Shown piece by piece: positions 45,369-53,227 of a stretch of 64,000 bases of DNA (within the stretch, counting starts at the first letter, position 1; every line of letters begins with the position of its first letter). The notes beneath the pieces were generated by a model. That model saw only the letters and a list, made by a program, of their open reading frames with translations, did not search any database and was not told the DNA's origin. The stretch is taken from assembly GCF_026342835.1 (NCBI RefSeq), contig NZ_JAPEMI010000001.1:930001-994000 (forward strand). Reading direction: 5' to 3'. The translations under genes and the position numbers were made by a program. The DNA is from Streptomyces sp. NBC_00154. GTDB taxonomy: Bacteria; Actinomycetota; Actinomycetes; Streptomycetales; Streptomycetaceae.

Positions 45369-45448
45369 AGCTTCGCCACCCCCTTGGCAACAAGAGCCAC
45401 CAGCGCGAAGACCGCGATCGTGGTGACGACGAAGGCCATGTCGGCCAC
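45365..45448 (-). CDS. 27-residue membrane microprotein upstream of kdpF
   Basis: GTG 45448 with AGGAG at 45456-45460 opens a 27-codon frame: MADMAFVVTTIAVFALVALV then AKGVAKL. It is one hydrophobic helix with a basic C-terminus, and its TGA overlaps the kdpF GTG. Good ribosome site, amphipathic end and translational coupling argue that it is real. It could be an extra small subunit or a coupling leader; no function is known to me. Confidence 0.7.
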   Translation of the reverse strand: MADMAFVVTTIAVFALVALVAKGVAKL

Positions 45449-45465
45449 CGTGTGCTCCTAGATGA

Positions 45466-45504
45466 GGACGGATTTTTCGGACCTCCTGAGCAAACCCCCG
45501 TCCG
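45466..45504 (-). promoter_or_regulatory. Alternative hairpins in the kdp leader RNA
   Basis: In the leader just before the microprotein ribosome site, CGGACGG (45504-45498) can pair either with GUCCG (45482-45478) or with CCGUCC (45471-45466). The two structures exclude each other, and the second ends 6 nt from AGGAG. This could couple translation to a signal or be chance in GC-rich DNA. Confidence 0.35.
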
Positions 45505-45626
45505 AAGCCCCTGTGGCCTGCGTTGATGCCTTTCTTACGGGGAGGGGCGCGCCCTTGACGGCGCCCATACGTGCCGCATACGCGCCCCATATACCCGCTG
45601 GTACGCGCGCCGCGCGGGCACGCAGA

Positions 45627-45675
45627 AGGCCGGTGGGCCGCACCTCCCTCGAAGGGAAGTACGGCCCACCGGCCT
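45627..45675. terminator. Terminator of the DUF3710 gene
   Basis: Arms 45627-45640 and 45662-45675 (14 bp perfect) with an inner small hairpin, 27 bp after the stop of the leftward gene. Confidence 0.8.
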
Positions 45676-45702
45676 GAGCTGTTTCGAGCCGCGGTCGGCG
45701 GC

Positions 45703-46473
45703 TCAGCGCACCTCGGTGATCTCGGGTCCGCGCTGGAGCTGACCCATGCCACCGGAGAACTTCGAGCCCTCCTGGTCCTCCTGCTGCACGCCCTCGGGCA
45801 CCATCTGGGCGTCGTTGGGGAGGTTGAGGACGATCGGGTCGCGCGGCGCCATCGGGCCCTCGCCACGGACGACCACGGTGTCCCGGAAGATCGTCTCCAG
45901 CAGCCCGGCGGCCTCCGGCTGCACGGCTCCCTGGCCGGAGATCACTCCGCGCAGGAACCAACGGGGCCCGTCGACGCCGACGAAGCGCACCAACTGCACG
46001 CCGTTCGTCCCGTCCGGAAGCTGTACGGGGACCTGCGCCCGCAGCTCCCAGCCCAGCGGGCCCTCGACCTCGTCGATGATCCCGCCCTGCTTGGTGATGC
46101 CGGTGGCGATCTCCTCGCGGACCTCGCCCCAGATGCCCTCTTTCTTGGGGGCGGCGAAGGCCTGCAGCTGGATCGCGCTGTCGCGCAGCACGACGGTGGC
46201 GGCGACGATCGCGTCTCCGGCGACCTCGACGCGCAGCTCCATGCCCTCGACCCCGGGGACAAAGATGCCGCCCAGGTCGACCCGGCCCTCGCCGGGCTGG
46301 GAGACCTCGTCGATGTCCCACGGTCCGTCCGGCCGCGGCGCCGGCGGGAGATTCACCCGGCGCGCACCGCTCTCGGCGGCGTCGGTGTCATCGAGCTCGT
46401 CGACGACCTGCTCGGCCTTGCGCGCTTCGTCCGCCACGTCCTCGGCGGAACCACTCTTCTTGCGACCGAACAC
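45703..46473 (-). CDS. DUF3710 protein
   Basis: 256 residues: an acidic N-terminus, then the conserved DUF3710 region (VDLGGIFVPGVEGMELRVEV, GVDGPRWFLRGVISGQGA, IFRDTVVVRGEGPMAPRDPI). GTG 46473 with GGAAGGA before it. It follows dut by a single base and is conserved beside it in actinobacteria. Function unknown. Confidence 0.88.
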   Translation of the reverse strand: MFGRKKSGSAEDVADEARKAEQVVDELDDTDAAESGARRVNLPPAPRPDGPWDIDEVSQPGEGRVDLGGIFVPGVEGMELRVEVAGDAIVAATVVLRDSAIQLQAFAAPKKEGIWGEVREEIATGITKQGGIIDEVEGPLGWELRAQVPVQLPDGTNGVQLVRFVGVDGPRWFLRGVISGQGAVQPEAAGLLETIFRDTVVVRGEGPMAPRDPIVLNLPNDAQMVPEGVQQEDQEGSKFSGGMGQLQRGPEITEVR

Positions 46474-46474
46474 G

Positions 46475-47011
46475 TCACTGTCCTTCCCGGTCGGGTACGA
46501 CCGAAGCGTAGCTGTTCCCGCCCTGGGTGGTCCCGCCCCTGACGCCATCAACATCATCACCCGTGGCATGCCCGCCGGTGGATCCGAAACCACCCTCGCC
46601 CCGGGCCGAGCCGGGCAGCTCCGACACCTCGTGGAAGCGCACCTTCTCAACCTGCTGGACGACCAGTTGGGCAATCCGGTCGAACCGCTCGAACCGTACG
46701 GTCTCGCGCGGGTCGAGATTGATGACGATCACCTTGATCTCTCCACGGTACCCGGCATCAACCGTCCCCGGGGCATTCACGAGGGCGACTCCGCAGCGTG
46801 CTGCGAGGCCGGACCGCGGGTGCACGAACGCGGCGTACCCGTCGGGCAGGGCGATCGACACGCCGGTGGGCAGCACCACCCGTTCCCCGGGGGCGAGTTC
46901 GGCGGCCTCGGTGGTCACCAGGTCGGCCCCTGCGTCGCCCGGGTGCCCATACGCCGGAATCGGCACCTCCGGATCGACCCGGCGAATCAGTACATCGACG
47001 GGATGGCGCAT
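46475..47011 (-). CDS. dut: dUTP diphosphatase
   Basis: 178 residues of a trimeric dUTPase: motif 1 AYGHPGDAGADL, motif 2 PRSGLAAR, motif 3 GTVDAGYRGEIKV, motif 4 RIAQLVVQQVEK, and the C-terminal GEGGFGSTG. A longer tail than usual (about 25 residues) follows. It hydrolyses dUTP to dUMP, keeping uracil out of DNA. ATG 47011 overlaps the stop of the thioesterase gene. Confidence 0.95.
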   Translation of the reverse strand: MRHPVDVLIRRVDPEVPIPAYGHPGDAGADLVTTEAAELAPGERVVLPTGVSIALPDGYAAFVHPRSGLAARCGVALVNAPGTVDAGYRGEIKVIVINLDPRETVRFERFDRIAQLVVQQVEKVRFHEVSELPGSARGEGGFGSTGGHATGDDVDGVRGGTTQGGNSYASVVPDREGQ

Positions 47012-47595
47012 CACGGGTTCACCTCGAAGGCTCGGACACGCTTGGCCTGGTCCGGGTCGGCCATCGCGGCCTGGATCTCGGCCGGGCGGCCGTTCTCGAT
47101 GAAGTGGTCCACCTTGACCTCGATGAAGAGTGCCTCGGCGAGGACCGCGACAGGCCCGTCCGGGCCGCCGATCCGGCCGGTCGCTCGGGAGTAGATCTTC
47201 CGGCCGTGCACGGCAGTGATCTCGGCGTCCAGGTGCAGCACGGTGGCCACCGGCACGGGCCGCACGAAGTCGGTCTCCAGCCGCCCGGTCACCGCGATCA
47301 CCCGCAGCAGCCAGTTCAGCGAGCCGAGCGTCTCGTCCAGCGCGGTGGCCAGTACGCCGCCGTGCGCCAGTCCCGGAGCGCCCTGGTGGGCGGGCTTCAC
47401 GGTGAACTCGGCGGTGACACTCACACCCTCGCCGGCCCGCGCCTGGAGGTGCAGGCCGTGCGCCTGCCCCCCACCGCAGCCGAAACAGTGTTCGTAGTGC
47501 GAACCGAGGAGCTCGCCAGGGGCCGGGGCGTCGGGGTGCCGGACCGGTTTCACCGCGTCGGCCGGTGGCTTCAGAGCCGCAGATGTTCCACTCAC
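47011..47595 (-). CDS. PaaI-type hotdog-fold thioesterase
   Basis: 194 residues. The hotdog core has HCFGCGGGQAHGLHLQARAG (a CxxC-like cysteine pair seen in this branch), GLAHGGVLATALDETLGSL with the HGG motif, and FVRPVPVATVLHLDAEI. GTG 47595 begins VSGTSAALKPP. It is the first gene of the thioesterase-dut-DUF3710 operon; acyl substrate unknown. Confidence 0.85.
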   Translation of the reverse strand: MSGTSAALKPPADAVKPVRHPDAPAPGELLGSHYEHCFGCGGGQAHGLHLQARAGEGVSVTAEFTVKPAHQGAPGLAHGGVLATALDETLGSLNWLLRVIAVTGRLETDFVRPVPVATVLHLDAEITAVHGRKIYSRATGRIGGPDGPVAVLAEALFIEVKVDHFIENGRPAEIQAAMADPDQAKRVRAFEVNP

Positions 47596-47653
47596 AGGCG
47601 CAGACCTTACCCGCGCGGGTACCCGCAGGTCGCACCGTGCCAAGCTTGGGTTC

Positions 47654-48109
47654 ATGCAGCCTTCCACCCCGCCTTTCGACGAACGTCTGACCGCGCCCCG
47701 TTCGTGGTGGCTCATCGCCTTCCTGATCGGTGTCGCCTGCGCCCTGATGCTGCTGCCGCTCGGCACCCTGCCGCTGCTGGGCGGCCTGGTCGGCGGCACG
47801 GCCCTGGCCTCGCTCGCGGTCAGCTCGTACGGCTCCGCCCGGATCCGGGTGGTGGCGGGCGCGCTGGTCGCGGGCGACGCCCGGATCCCGGTGTCGGCGC
47901 TCGGCACGGCCGAGGTGCTGGACGCCGAGGAGGCGCGCGCGTGGCGCTCGTACAAGGCGGACACCCGCGCGTTCATGCTGCTGCGCAGCTACATCCCCAC
48001 GGCGGTACGGGTGGAGGTCACCGACCCGCAGGACCCGACCCCGTACATCTATCTGTCGACCCGGGAGCCGCAGGCCCTGGTGGCGGCGCTCACGGCGGTA
48101 CGGGCGTAG
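47654..48109 (+). CDS. DUF3093 membrane protein
   Basis: 151 residues, with two close membrane helices at about 19-60 (WWLIAFLIGVACALMLLPLG, LGGLVGGTALASLAV) and a soluble domain with PVSALGTAEVLDAEEARAWR and a C-terminal YIYLSTREPQALVAAL. Divergent from the thioesterase gene. Function unknown; actinobacterial. Confidence 0.88.
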   Translation: MQPSTPPFDERLTAPRSWWLIAFLIGVACALMLLPLGTLPLLGGLVGGTALASLAVSSYGSARIRVVAGALVAGDARIPVSALGTAEVLDAEEARAWRSYKADTRAFMLLRSYIPTAVRVEVTDPQDPTPYIYLSTREPQALVAALTAVRA

Positions 48110-48135
48110 GACGCACGGCCGGCGGGGCACGAGGT

Positions 48136-49131
48136 TCAGCCCTCGATCTCCTTCGGGAGGCCCTTGTACAGCTTCCGGGGCCGCTCCAGCGGCGGCTGCT
48201 CCGAAAGCCGGTCCCAGGGGACCTGCCCCTTGCGCAGGTCCTTCCTGACCTGCTCGGCAAGCTTCTTCGTGTCGCGGCGGTTCATCATCGCGCCGACGGC
48301 GGCGCCGACCATGAACGGAATCAGGTTCGGCAGGTCGCGCGCCATGCGCTTCATGATCTGCTGGCGCAGCTCCCGCTTCATCTGGCCGCCCAGCGCCGCA
48401 TTGATCGTCGTGGGGTGGCCGGCGTCGATGCCTCGCTCCTCCGTCCAGGAGGTGAGGTACGCGGTGCTGCGCTGGGCGAGGCCGCCCGGCGGCCGCTGAC
48501 CGTAGACCTCGTGCAGTTCGGCCACGAGTTTCATCTCGATCGCGGCCACACCGGTGATCTCCGCGGCCAGCTCGGCGAGCATGGCCGGCGGTACGGGCAT
48601 CATGGCCGCCGCGCCGATACCGGCGCCCACGGTGGCCGTGCCCTTGCTCGCGCCCGCGACGAGTTTGTCGGCGAGCTCCTCGGGACCGAGTCCCGGGAAC
48701 TGCCTGCGCAGGGTCGCAAGGTCGCGCACAGGGACGCGGGGAGCCGTTTCGATGATCCGGTCGGCGATATGACCGATCGCCGCCCTGGCGCTCTCCCCGC
48801 TCTTGCGGACGCCCCGTTTCACTGATTGCAGACGGCCTGCCCCGGTCACGGGCTCCGTCCTGTCGACCTGCTGCTCGGCCCCATCGGCCGCGTCGACTGC
48901 TGGTGCTGCTACTCGTCCTGCTTGTGCCACCTCTGCCGCGATGGCGGCTTCAACTGCTTCGAGCGAGGCCCAGCGGCCCCGCTCGTCGTCAGACTCGCCC
49001 GGAGAGGGTGGCAGGGCGGACCGCTCGGCAGGCGCTGCTACGCCTTCCACCGGGCCTGTACCGCCCTGATACGCCTCCGACGACCTCTTACGCCACAAGC
49101 GCCGTTTCCGGAACGGTGTGTCGCCTGCCAC
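48136..49131 (-). CDS. Conserved hypothetical protein with hydrophobic Gly/Ala core
   Basis: 331 residues. The first 130 are charged and Ala-rich; the middle has two weak hydrophobic segments (GTATVGAGIGAAAMMPVPPA and LIPFMVGAAVGAMMN) rich in glycine, as in membrane-associating proteins. The C-terminus is basic (RRDTKKLAEQVRKDLRKGQ). No enzyme motif recognised. GTG 49131. Confidence 0.7.
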   Translation of the reverse strand: MAGDTPFRKRRLWRKRSSEAYQGGTGPVEGVAAPAERSALPPSPGESDDERGRWASLEAVEAAIAAEVAQAGRVAAPAVDAADGAEQQVDRTEPVTGAGRLQSVKRGVRKSGESARAAIGHIADRIIETAPRVPVRDLATLRRQFPGLGPEELADKLVAGASKGTATVGAGIGAAAMMPVPPAMLAELAAEITGVAAIEMKLVAELHEVYGQRPPGGLAQRSTAYLTSWTEERGIDAGHPTTINAALGGQMKRELRQQIMKRMARDLPNLIPFMVGAAVGAMMNRRDTKKLAEQVRKDLRKGQVPWDRLSEQPPLERPRKLYKGLPKEIEG

Positions 49132-49143
49132 GGCCGACCGAAC

Positions 49144-49440
49144 CTAGTCGCAGTCGCGGCAGATCGGCTGGCCGTTCTTCTCGCGAGCCAGCTGACTCCG
49201 GTGGTGCACGAGGAAGCAGCTCATGCACGTGAACTCGTCGGCCTGCTTGGGCAGAACCCTTACAGCGAGCTCCTCATTGGACAGGTCTGCGCCGGGCAGC
49301 TCCAGTCCTTCGGCCGCGTCGAACTCGTCGACGTCGACGGCGGACGCCGTCTTGTCGCTCCGGCGTGCCTTGAGCTCTTCAAGACTGTCCTGGTCGACGT
49401 CGTCGTCGGTCTTGCGTGGGGTGTCGTAATCCGTTGCCAT
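49144..49440 (-). CDS. DUF4193 zinc-ribbon protein
   Basis: 98 residues, acidic N-terminus and a C-terminal zinc ribbon with CMSC and CRDC pairs (DEFTCMSCFLVHHRSQLA, GQPICRDCD). GGGGGAG precedes ATG 49440. DUF4193 is conserved in actinobacteria; structural role unknown. Confidence 0.9.
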   Translation of the reverse strand: MATDYDTPRKTDDDVDQDSLEELKARRSDKTASAVDVDEFDAAEGLELPGADLSNEELAVRVLPKQADEFTCMSCFLVHHRSQLAREKNGQPICRDCD

Positions 49441-49846
49441 TTGTCGCACTCCCCCTCTGGGTGTCTGCGGTGTCTCAGCGCACGTAACGCGTGAGAGGCC
49501 GGACTTGTGCCCGACCCGAGGCGGAGATTTTGCCTCACATCAAGGTCTGTTACTCAATCGACACCCGAGCGGACCTCTCGAGAGCGATCGGCTTGGGTGG
49601 CGAAGGGGACCGTACACGGTCCGAACGCCGTGCTTCACGAGCGCCACCCCGTGTACTTCCCGTGATATCGACCCCCGAAAACCCCGACTTTTGCCGGATT
49701 TTTGGTGGGAGGCCTGATCACGGAGCGTGGATGGCCCGAAATTCGCTCCTGTGATCGATCACACACAGCCTTTCCGGGCACGGGTCCCGAAAATTCCGCT
49801 CAAAGCGAACAGGTCGATCTGGGTACGAATCGCTCGGACCAGCCTC
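49441..49846. other. Intergenic region between DUF4193 and cutS
   Basis: 406 bp. An inverted repeat GATCACGGAGC (49716-49726) / GCTCCTGTGATC (49745-49756), with one bulge, lies about 90 bp beyond the cutS stop and may end cutRS transcription. The left part should carry the DUF4193 promoter. No gene seen. Confidence 0.45.
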
Positions 49847-51082
49847 TCAGACAGGCAGGGTGACGCGCATCACGAGACCACCACCCTCACGGGGCTCCGC
49901 GATGATACGGCCGCCATGAGCGCGCGCCACGGACCGCGCGATCGACAGGCCGAGCCCGACCCCCTTGTCGCTGCCCGTTCGCTCTGTACGGAGCCGTCTG
50001 AAGGGCTCGAAGAGGTTGTCGATCTCGTATGCCGGTACCACCGGGCCGGTGTTCGAGACCACCAGCACCGCCTGGCCCGGCTGCAGCTCGGTGGTGACCT
50101 CCACCCAGCCCTCCTCCGGGACGTTGTAGCGCACGGCGTTCTGCACGAGGTTCAGCGCGATCCGCTCCAGCAGCACACCGTTGCCCTGGACGACGGCGGG
50201 CACGATCTCGCCGCGGAACTCCACGCCCTTCTCCTCGGCCTCGCCGCGCGTCTGATCGAGCGCCCGGGAGGCGACCTCGGCCAGGTCGACCGGTTTGCGC
50301 TCGATGATCTGGTTGTCGCTCCGGGCGAGCAGCAGCAGGCCCTCGACCAGCTGCTCGCTGCGCTCGTTGGTGGCCAGCAGGGTCTTGCCCAGCTGCTGGA
50401 GCTCCGGCGGTGCCTGCGGGTCGGAGAGATGGACCTCCAGCAGCGTGCGATTGATCGCGAGCGGGGTGCGCAGCTCGTGCGAGGCGTTCCCGACGAACCG
50501 CTGCTGTGCGGTGAAGGCCCGTTCCAGCCGGTCGAGCATGTCGTCGAAGGTGTCGGCGAGCTCCTTGAGCTCGTCGTCCGGACCGTCCAGCTCGATCCGC
50601 CGGGACAGGTCCGTACCGGCGACCTGGCGGGCGGTCCTGGTGATCCGGCCCAGCGGGGAGAGCACCCGCCCCGCCATCGCGTAACCGAAGGCGAAGGCGA
50701 TGACGCTCAGGCCGACGAGGGCCAGCAGCGAGCGGTTCAGGAGCGTGTCGAGCGCCTGCTGCCGCTGATGGTTGACGCACGAGTTCATGGCCGCGTTGAC
50801 AGCGCTCGGCGACGATCCCTCACCGGACAGGTTGCACACGTCGCTGGACACCTGGCCGCTCACGATCTTGAACGGCAGCTCGCTGCCCACGTGCAGGGCC
50901 TGTGCGGCCAGCATGTAGATGATCGAGAGCAGCAGGATGCCGGCGATCAGGAACATCCCGCCATACAGGAGGGTGAGCCGTATCCGGATGGTCGGGCGCA
51001 GCCAGGGGTACGGGGGCTCCAGCTGTTTGGGGTCCCAGGTGGGCTTCGGGGGCGCCGTGGGTGGCGCCGGGGCGGCGGACAC
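49847..51082 (-). CDS. cutS: CutS sensor histidine kinase
   Basis: 411 residues. Two membrane helices (about 36-60 and 115-135) bracket a sensor region with two cysteines, Cys83 and Cys102, which could form an extracellular disulfide. HAMP, then the kinase core with His202 in FVGNASHELRTPLAIN and N/G boxes (NLVQNAVRYNVPEEG, GVGLGLSIARSVARAHGG). GTG 51082. The gene follows cutR by 6 bp. CutRS is the Streptomyces system linked to antibiotic production and secretion quality control. Confidence 0.9.
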   Translation of the reverse strand: MSAAPAPPTAPPKPTWDPKQLEPPYPWLRPTIRIRLTLLYGGMFLIAGILLLSIIYMLAAQALHVGSELPFKIVSGQVSSDVCNLSGEGSSPSAVNAAMNSCVNHQRQQALDTLLNRSLLALVGLSVIAFAFGYAMAGRVLSPLGRITRTARQVAGTDLSRRIELDGPDDELKELADTFDDMLDRLERAFTAQQRFVGNASHELRTPLAINRTLLEVHLSDPQAPPELQQLGKTLLATNERSEQLVEGLLLLARSDNQIIERKPVDLAEVASRALDQTRGEAEEKGVEFRGEIVPAVVQGNGVLLERIALNLVQNAVRYNVPEEGWVEVTTELQPGQAVLVVSNTGPVVPAYEIDNLFEPFRRLRTERTGSDKGVGLGLSIARSVARAHGGRIIAEPREGGGLVMRVTLPV

Positions 51083-51088
51083 CGGCGG

Positions 51089-51742
51089 TCAGATCCGGTA
51101 GCCGGAGCCGGGCACGGTGACGATCACCGGCGGCTCCCCGAGTTTGCGGCGCAGCGTCATGACCGTCACCCGCACGACATTGGTGAACGGGTCGGTGTTC
51201 TCGTCCCAGGCCTTCTCCAGCAGCTGCTCCGCCGAGACGACCGCTCCCTCGCTGCGCATGAGCACCTCCAGCACGGCGAACTCCTTCGGCGCGAGCTGGA
51301 TCTCGTGCTCGTCGCGGAAGACCTCGCGGCGGTTGGGGTCCAGCTTGATGCCGGCGCGCTCCAGGACGGGCGGCAGCGCGACCGTCGTACGGCGTCCGAG
51401 GGCCCGTACCCGCGCGGTCAGCTCGCTGAAGGCGAACGGCTTGGGCAGATAGTCGTCGGCGCCGAGCTCCAGTCCCTCCACACGGTCGCTGACGTCCCCG
51501 GATGCGGTGAGCATGAGCACCCGGGTCGGCATGCCGAGCTCGACGATGCGACGGCAGACGTCGTCGCCGTGCACCAGGGGGAGGTCCCGGTCCAGCACCA
51601 CCACGTCGTAGTCGTTGACCTCGATGCGCTCCAGGGCGGCCGCACCGTCGTACACGACGTCGACGGCCATGGCCTCCCGGCGCAGTCCGGTGGCCACCGC
51701 ATCGGCGAGCAGCTGCTCGTCCTCCACGACGAGTACGCGCAC
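51089..51742 (-). CDS. cutR: CutR response regulator
   Basis: 217 residues, OmpR/PhoB type. Acidic residues EDE at 7-9, phosphoacceptor Asp51 (VVVLDRDLPLVHGDD), Lys in PKPFAFSE; the output domain ends RRKLGEPPVIVTVPGSGYRI. It is very close to the described CutR of S. lividans. GTG 51742 is chosen because the receiver fold begins there (VRVLVVEDE). Confidence 0.93.
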   Translation of the reverse strand: MRVLVVEDEQLLADAVATGLRREAMAVDVVYDGAAALERIEVNDYDVVVLDRDLPLVHGDDVCRRIVELGMPTRVLMLTASGDVSDRVEGLELGADDYLPKPFAFSELTARVRALGRRTTVALPPVLERAGIKLDPNRREVFRDEHEIQLAPKEFAVLEVLMRSEGAVVSAEQLLEKAWDENTDPFTNVVRVTVMTLRRKLGEPPVIVTVPGSGYRI

Positions 51743-52100
51743 GGCGCTGTCCTTCCTTTGAAACTTCAGAACGTCCGAATGAGCGCACGGACCGTGATCC
51801 GGGCCGCTCAGCAGCACTGTCTGTGCGGCACCATCCTGCCCGCAACGCGTATAAACCGGCGGTAAGGCGGCACGGCACGACCTGCGGCTTCCGGGAATTC
51901 ACCGGATTTCCGGGCCAGTTGAGGTTTCTCTGAGCCCGGGGCTGGGGAGGACGAATTCACACCCGCGATCACGCCATGTATGTGGCACTCCACGGCCGCT
52001 CCGTCCCCCGGAGAGTGCGTGATCACCCGCCCTACCGCCCTCGGCGGAGGGAAACCCGGGCACACCCCCGTGCCACCGACCCACGACGAGGGGGCGCACT
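51743..52100. other. Divergent region between cutR and the small protein gene
   Basis: 358 bp holding both promoters. A TATAAA sequence occurs near 51850, but no reliable -35 partner could be assigned. No gene recognised. Confidence 0.4.
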
Positions 52101-52274
52101 ATGGACGCTTTCACCGCCGGTCTGCTGCAACGAATCAGGACCACCGAGTCCGACCTCACCCGTGCTCGTGAGACGGGCGACGACTTCCTCGCGGACGTCG
52201 AGCAGGGAGAACTGGACGACCTGCATCGCCTGGCCGCCGAGCACGGCGTCGAAATCGGCGCCACGGCCGTCTGA
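52101..52274 (+). CDS. 57-residue acidic small protein
   Basis: MDAFTAGLLQRIRTTESDLT then RARETGDDFLADVEQGELDD and LHRLAAEHGVEIGATAV. It is a compact, highly charged helical protein without cysteine or membrane segment. A purine-rich GAGGGGG lies 6 nt before the ATG, and a perfect 23-bp terminator follows 3 bp after the stop, so a real gene with its own unit is likely. Homologues appear to be common in Streptomyces; function unknown. Confidence 0.75.
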   Translation: MDAFTAGLLQRIRTTESDLTRARETGDDFLADVEQGELDDLHRLAAEHGVEIGATAV

Positions 52275-52277
52275 GTC

Positions 52278-52327
52278 GACGGCACAGGGCCCCGGCGTCG
52301 CCAGCGACGCCGGGGCCCTGTGCCGTC
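52278..52327. terminator. Perfect 23-bp hairpin terminator
   Basis: Arms 52278-52300 and 52305-52327 pair without mismatch around a 4-nt loop. It serves the small protein gene and probably the leftward phosphatase gene as well. Confidence 0.95.
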
Positions 52328-52375
52328 CGTGAACGTCCGCCGCAGCCCCTACCAGGGGCTTTACCGGCGGTGCCG

Positions 52376-53212
52376 TCAGTCGTGCCAGGCGCCCAGCTCC
52401 TCCAGCAGTACCTGCAAGGGCTCGAAAACGCCCGGGGTGGCGGCCAGTGTCAGCTCGCCGTCGGCGGCCAGCCCTGGCCGCCCGCCGGTGCGAGCGCCCG
52501 CCTCCCGGGCGATCAGGTCACCGGCCGCGAGGTCCCAGGGGTGGAGCCCGCGCTCGTAGTAGCCGTCCAGCCGGCCGGCGGCGACGTCGCAGAGATCGAT
52601 GGCGGCCGAGCCTCCGCGCCGGATGTCGCGCAGCTTCGGGATCAGCTGCTGGACGACATCCGCCTGGTGCCTACGGACGTCGGTGACGTAGTTGAAGCCG
52701 GTGGAGACCAGCGCCTGATCGAGCGGCGGCGCGGGCCGGCTGCGCAGCGCGGCACCCTCGCCGTACGCCCCGCCGTTTGCGTACGCACCGCCGCCGAGGA
52801 CCGCGAAGTACGTCTCGCCGCGCATCGGGGCCTCCACCACGCCCACGACCCGCTCACCGTCCCGCTCGGCGGCGATCGAGACGGCCCATGTCGGCAGTCC
52901 GTAGAGGTAGTTCACCGTGCCGTCGAGCGGGTCGATGACCCAGCGGACGCCGCTGCTGCCCACGGAGCTGGCGCCCTCCTCACCGAGGAAGCCGTCCTGG
53001 GGACGGTGCTCCGCGAGGAAACCGGTGATCAGCTTCTCGGCGGCGATGTCCATCTCGGTGACGACATCGATGGGGCTGGACTTCGTCGCAGCCACGCCCA
53101 GATCGGCGGGGCGGCCGTCGCGCAGCAGCGCACCGGCGCGCCTGGCGGCCTCCTGTGCGAGGTCGAGCAGTTCGGACAGGACGGGGTCGGTCACAGAAGA
53201 CACAGAGGTCAC
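52376..53212 (-). CDS. Inositol monophosphatase family protein
   Basis: 278 residues. The metal sites are visible as GEEGASS, WVIDPLDGTVNYLYGLP and HPWDLAAGDLIAREAGA. Such enzymes hydrolyse inositol-1-phosphate, histidinol phosphate or related sugar phosphates; the substrate is not set by the sequence. GTG 53212 has AGGAG about 13 nt upstream; two further in-frame GTGs follow. It lies 15 bp after hemH in the same direction. Confidence 0.9.
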   Translation of the reverse strand: MTSVSSVTDPVLSELLDLAQEAARRAGALLRDGRPADLGVAATKSSPIDVVTEMDIAAEKLITGFLAEHRPQDGFLGEEGASSVGSSGVRWVIDPLDGTVNYLYGLPTWAVSIAAERDGERVVGVVEAPMRGETYFAVLGGGAYANGGAYGEGAALRSRPAPPLDQALVSTGFNYVTDVRRHQADVVQQLIPKLRDIRRGGSAAIDLCDVAAGRLDGYYERGLHPWDLAAGDLIAREAGARTGGRPGLAADGELTLAATPGVFEPLQVLLEELGAWHD

Positions 53213-53227
53213 AGCGGTACAGCGCTC

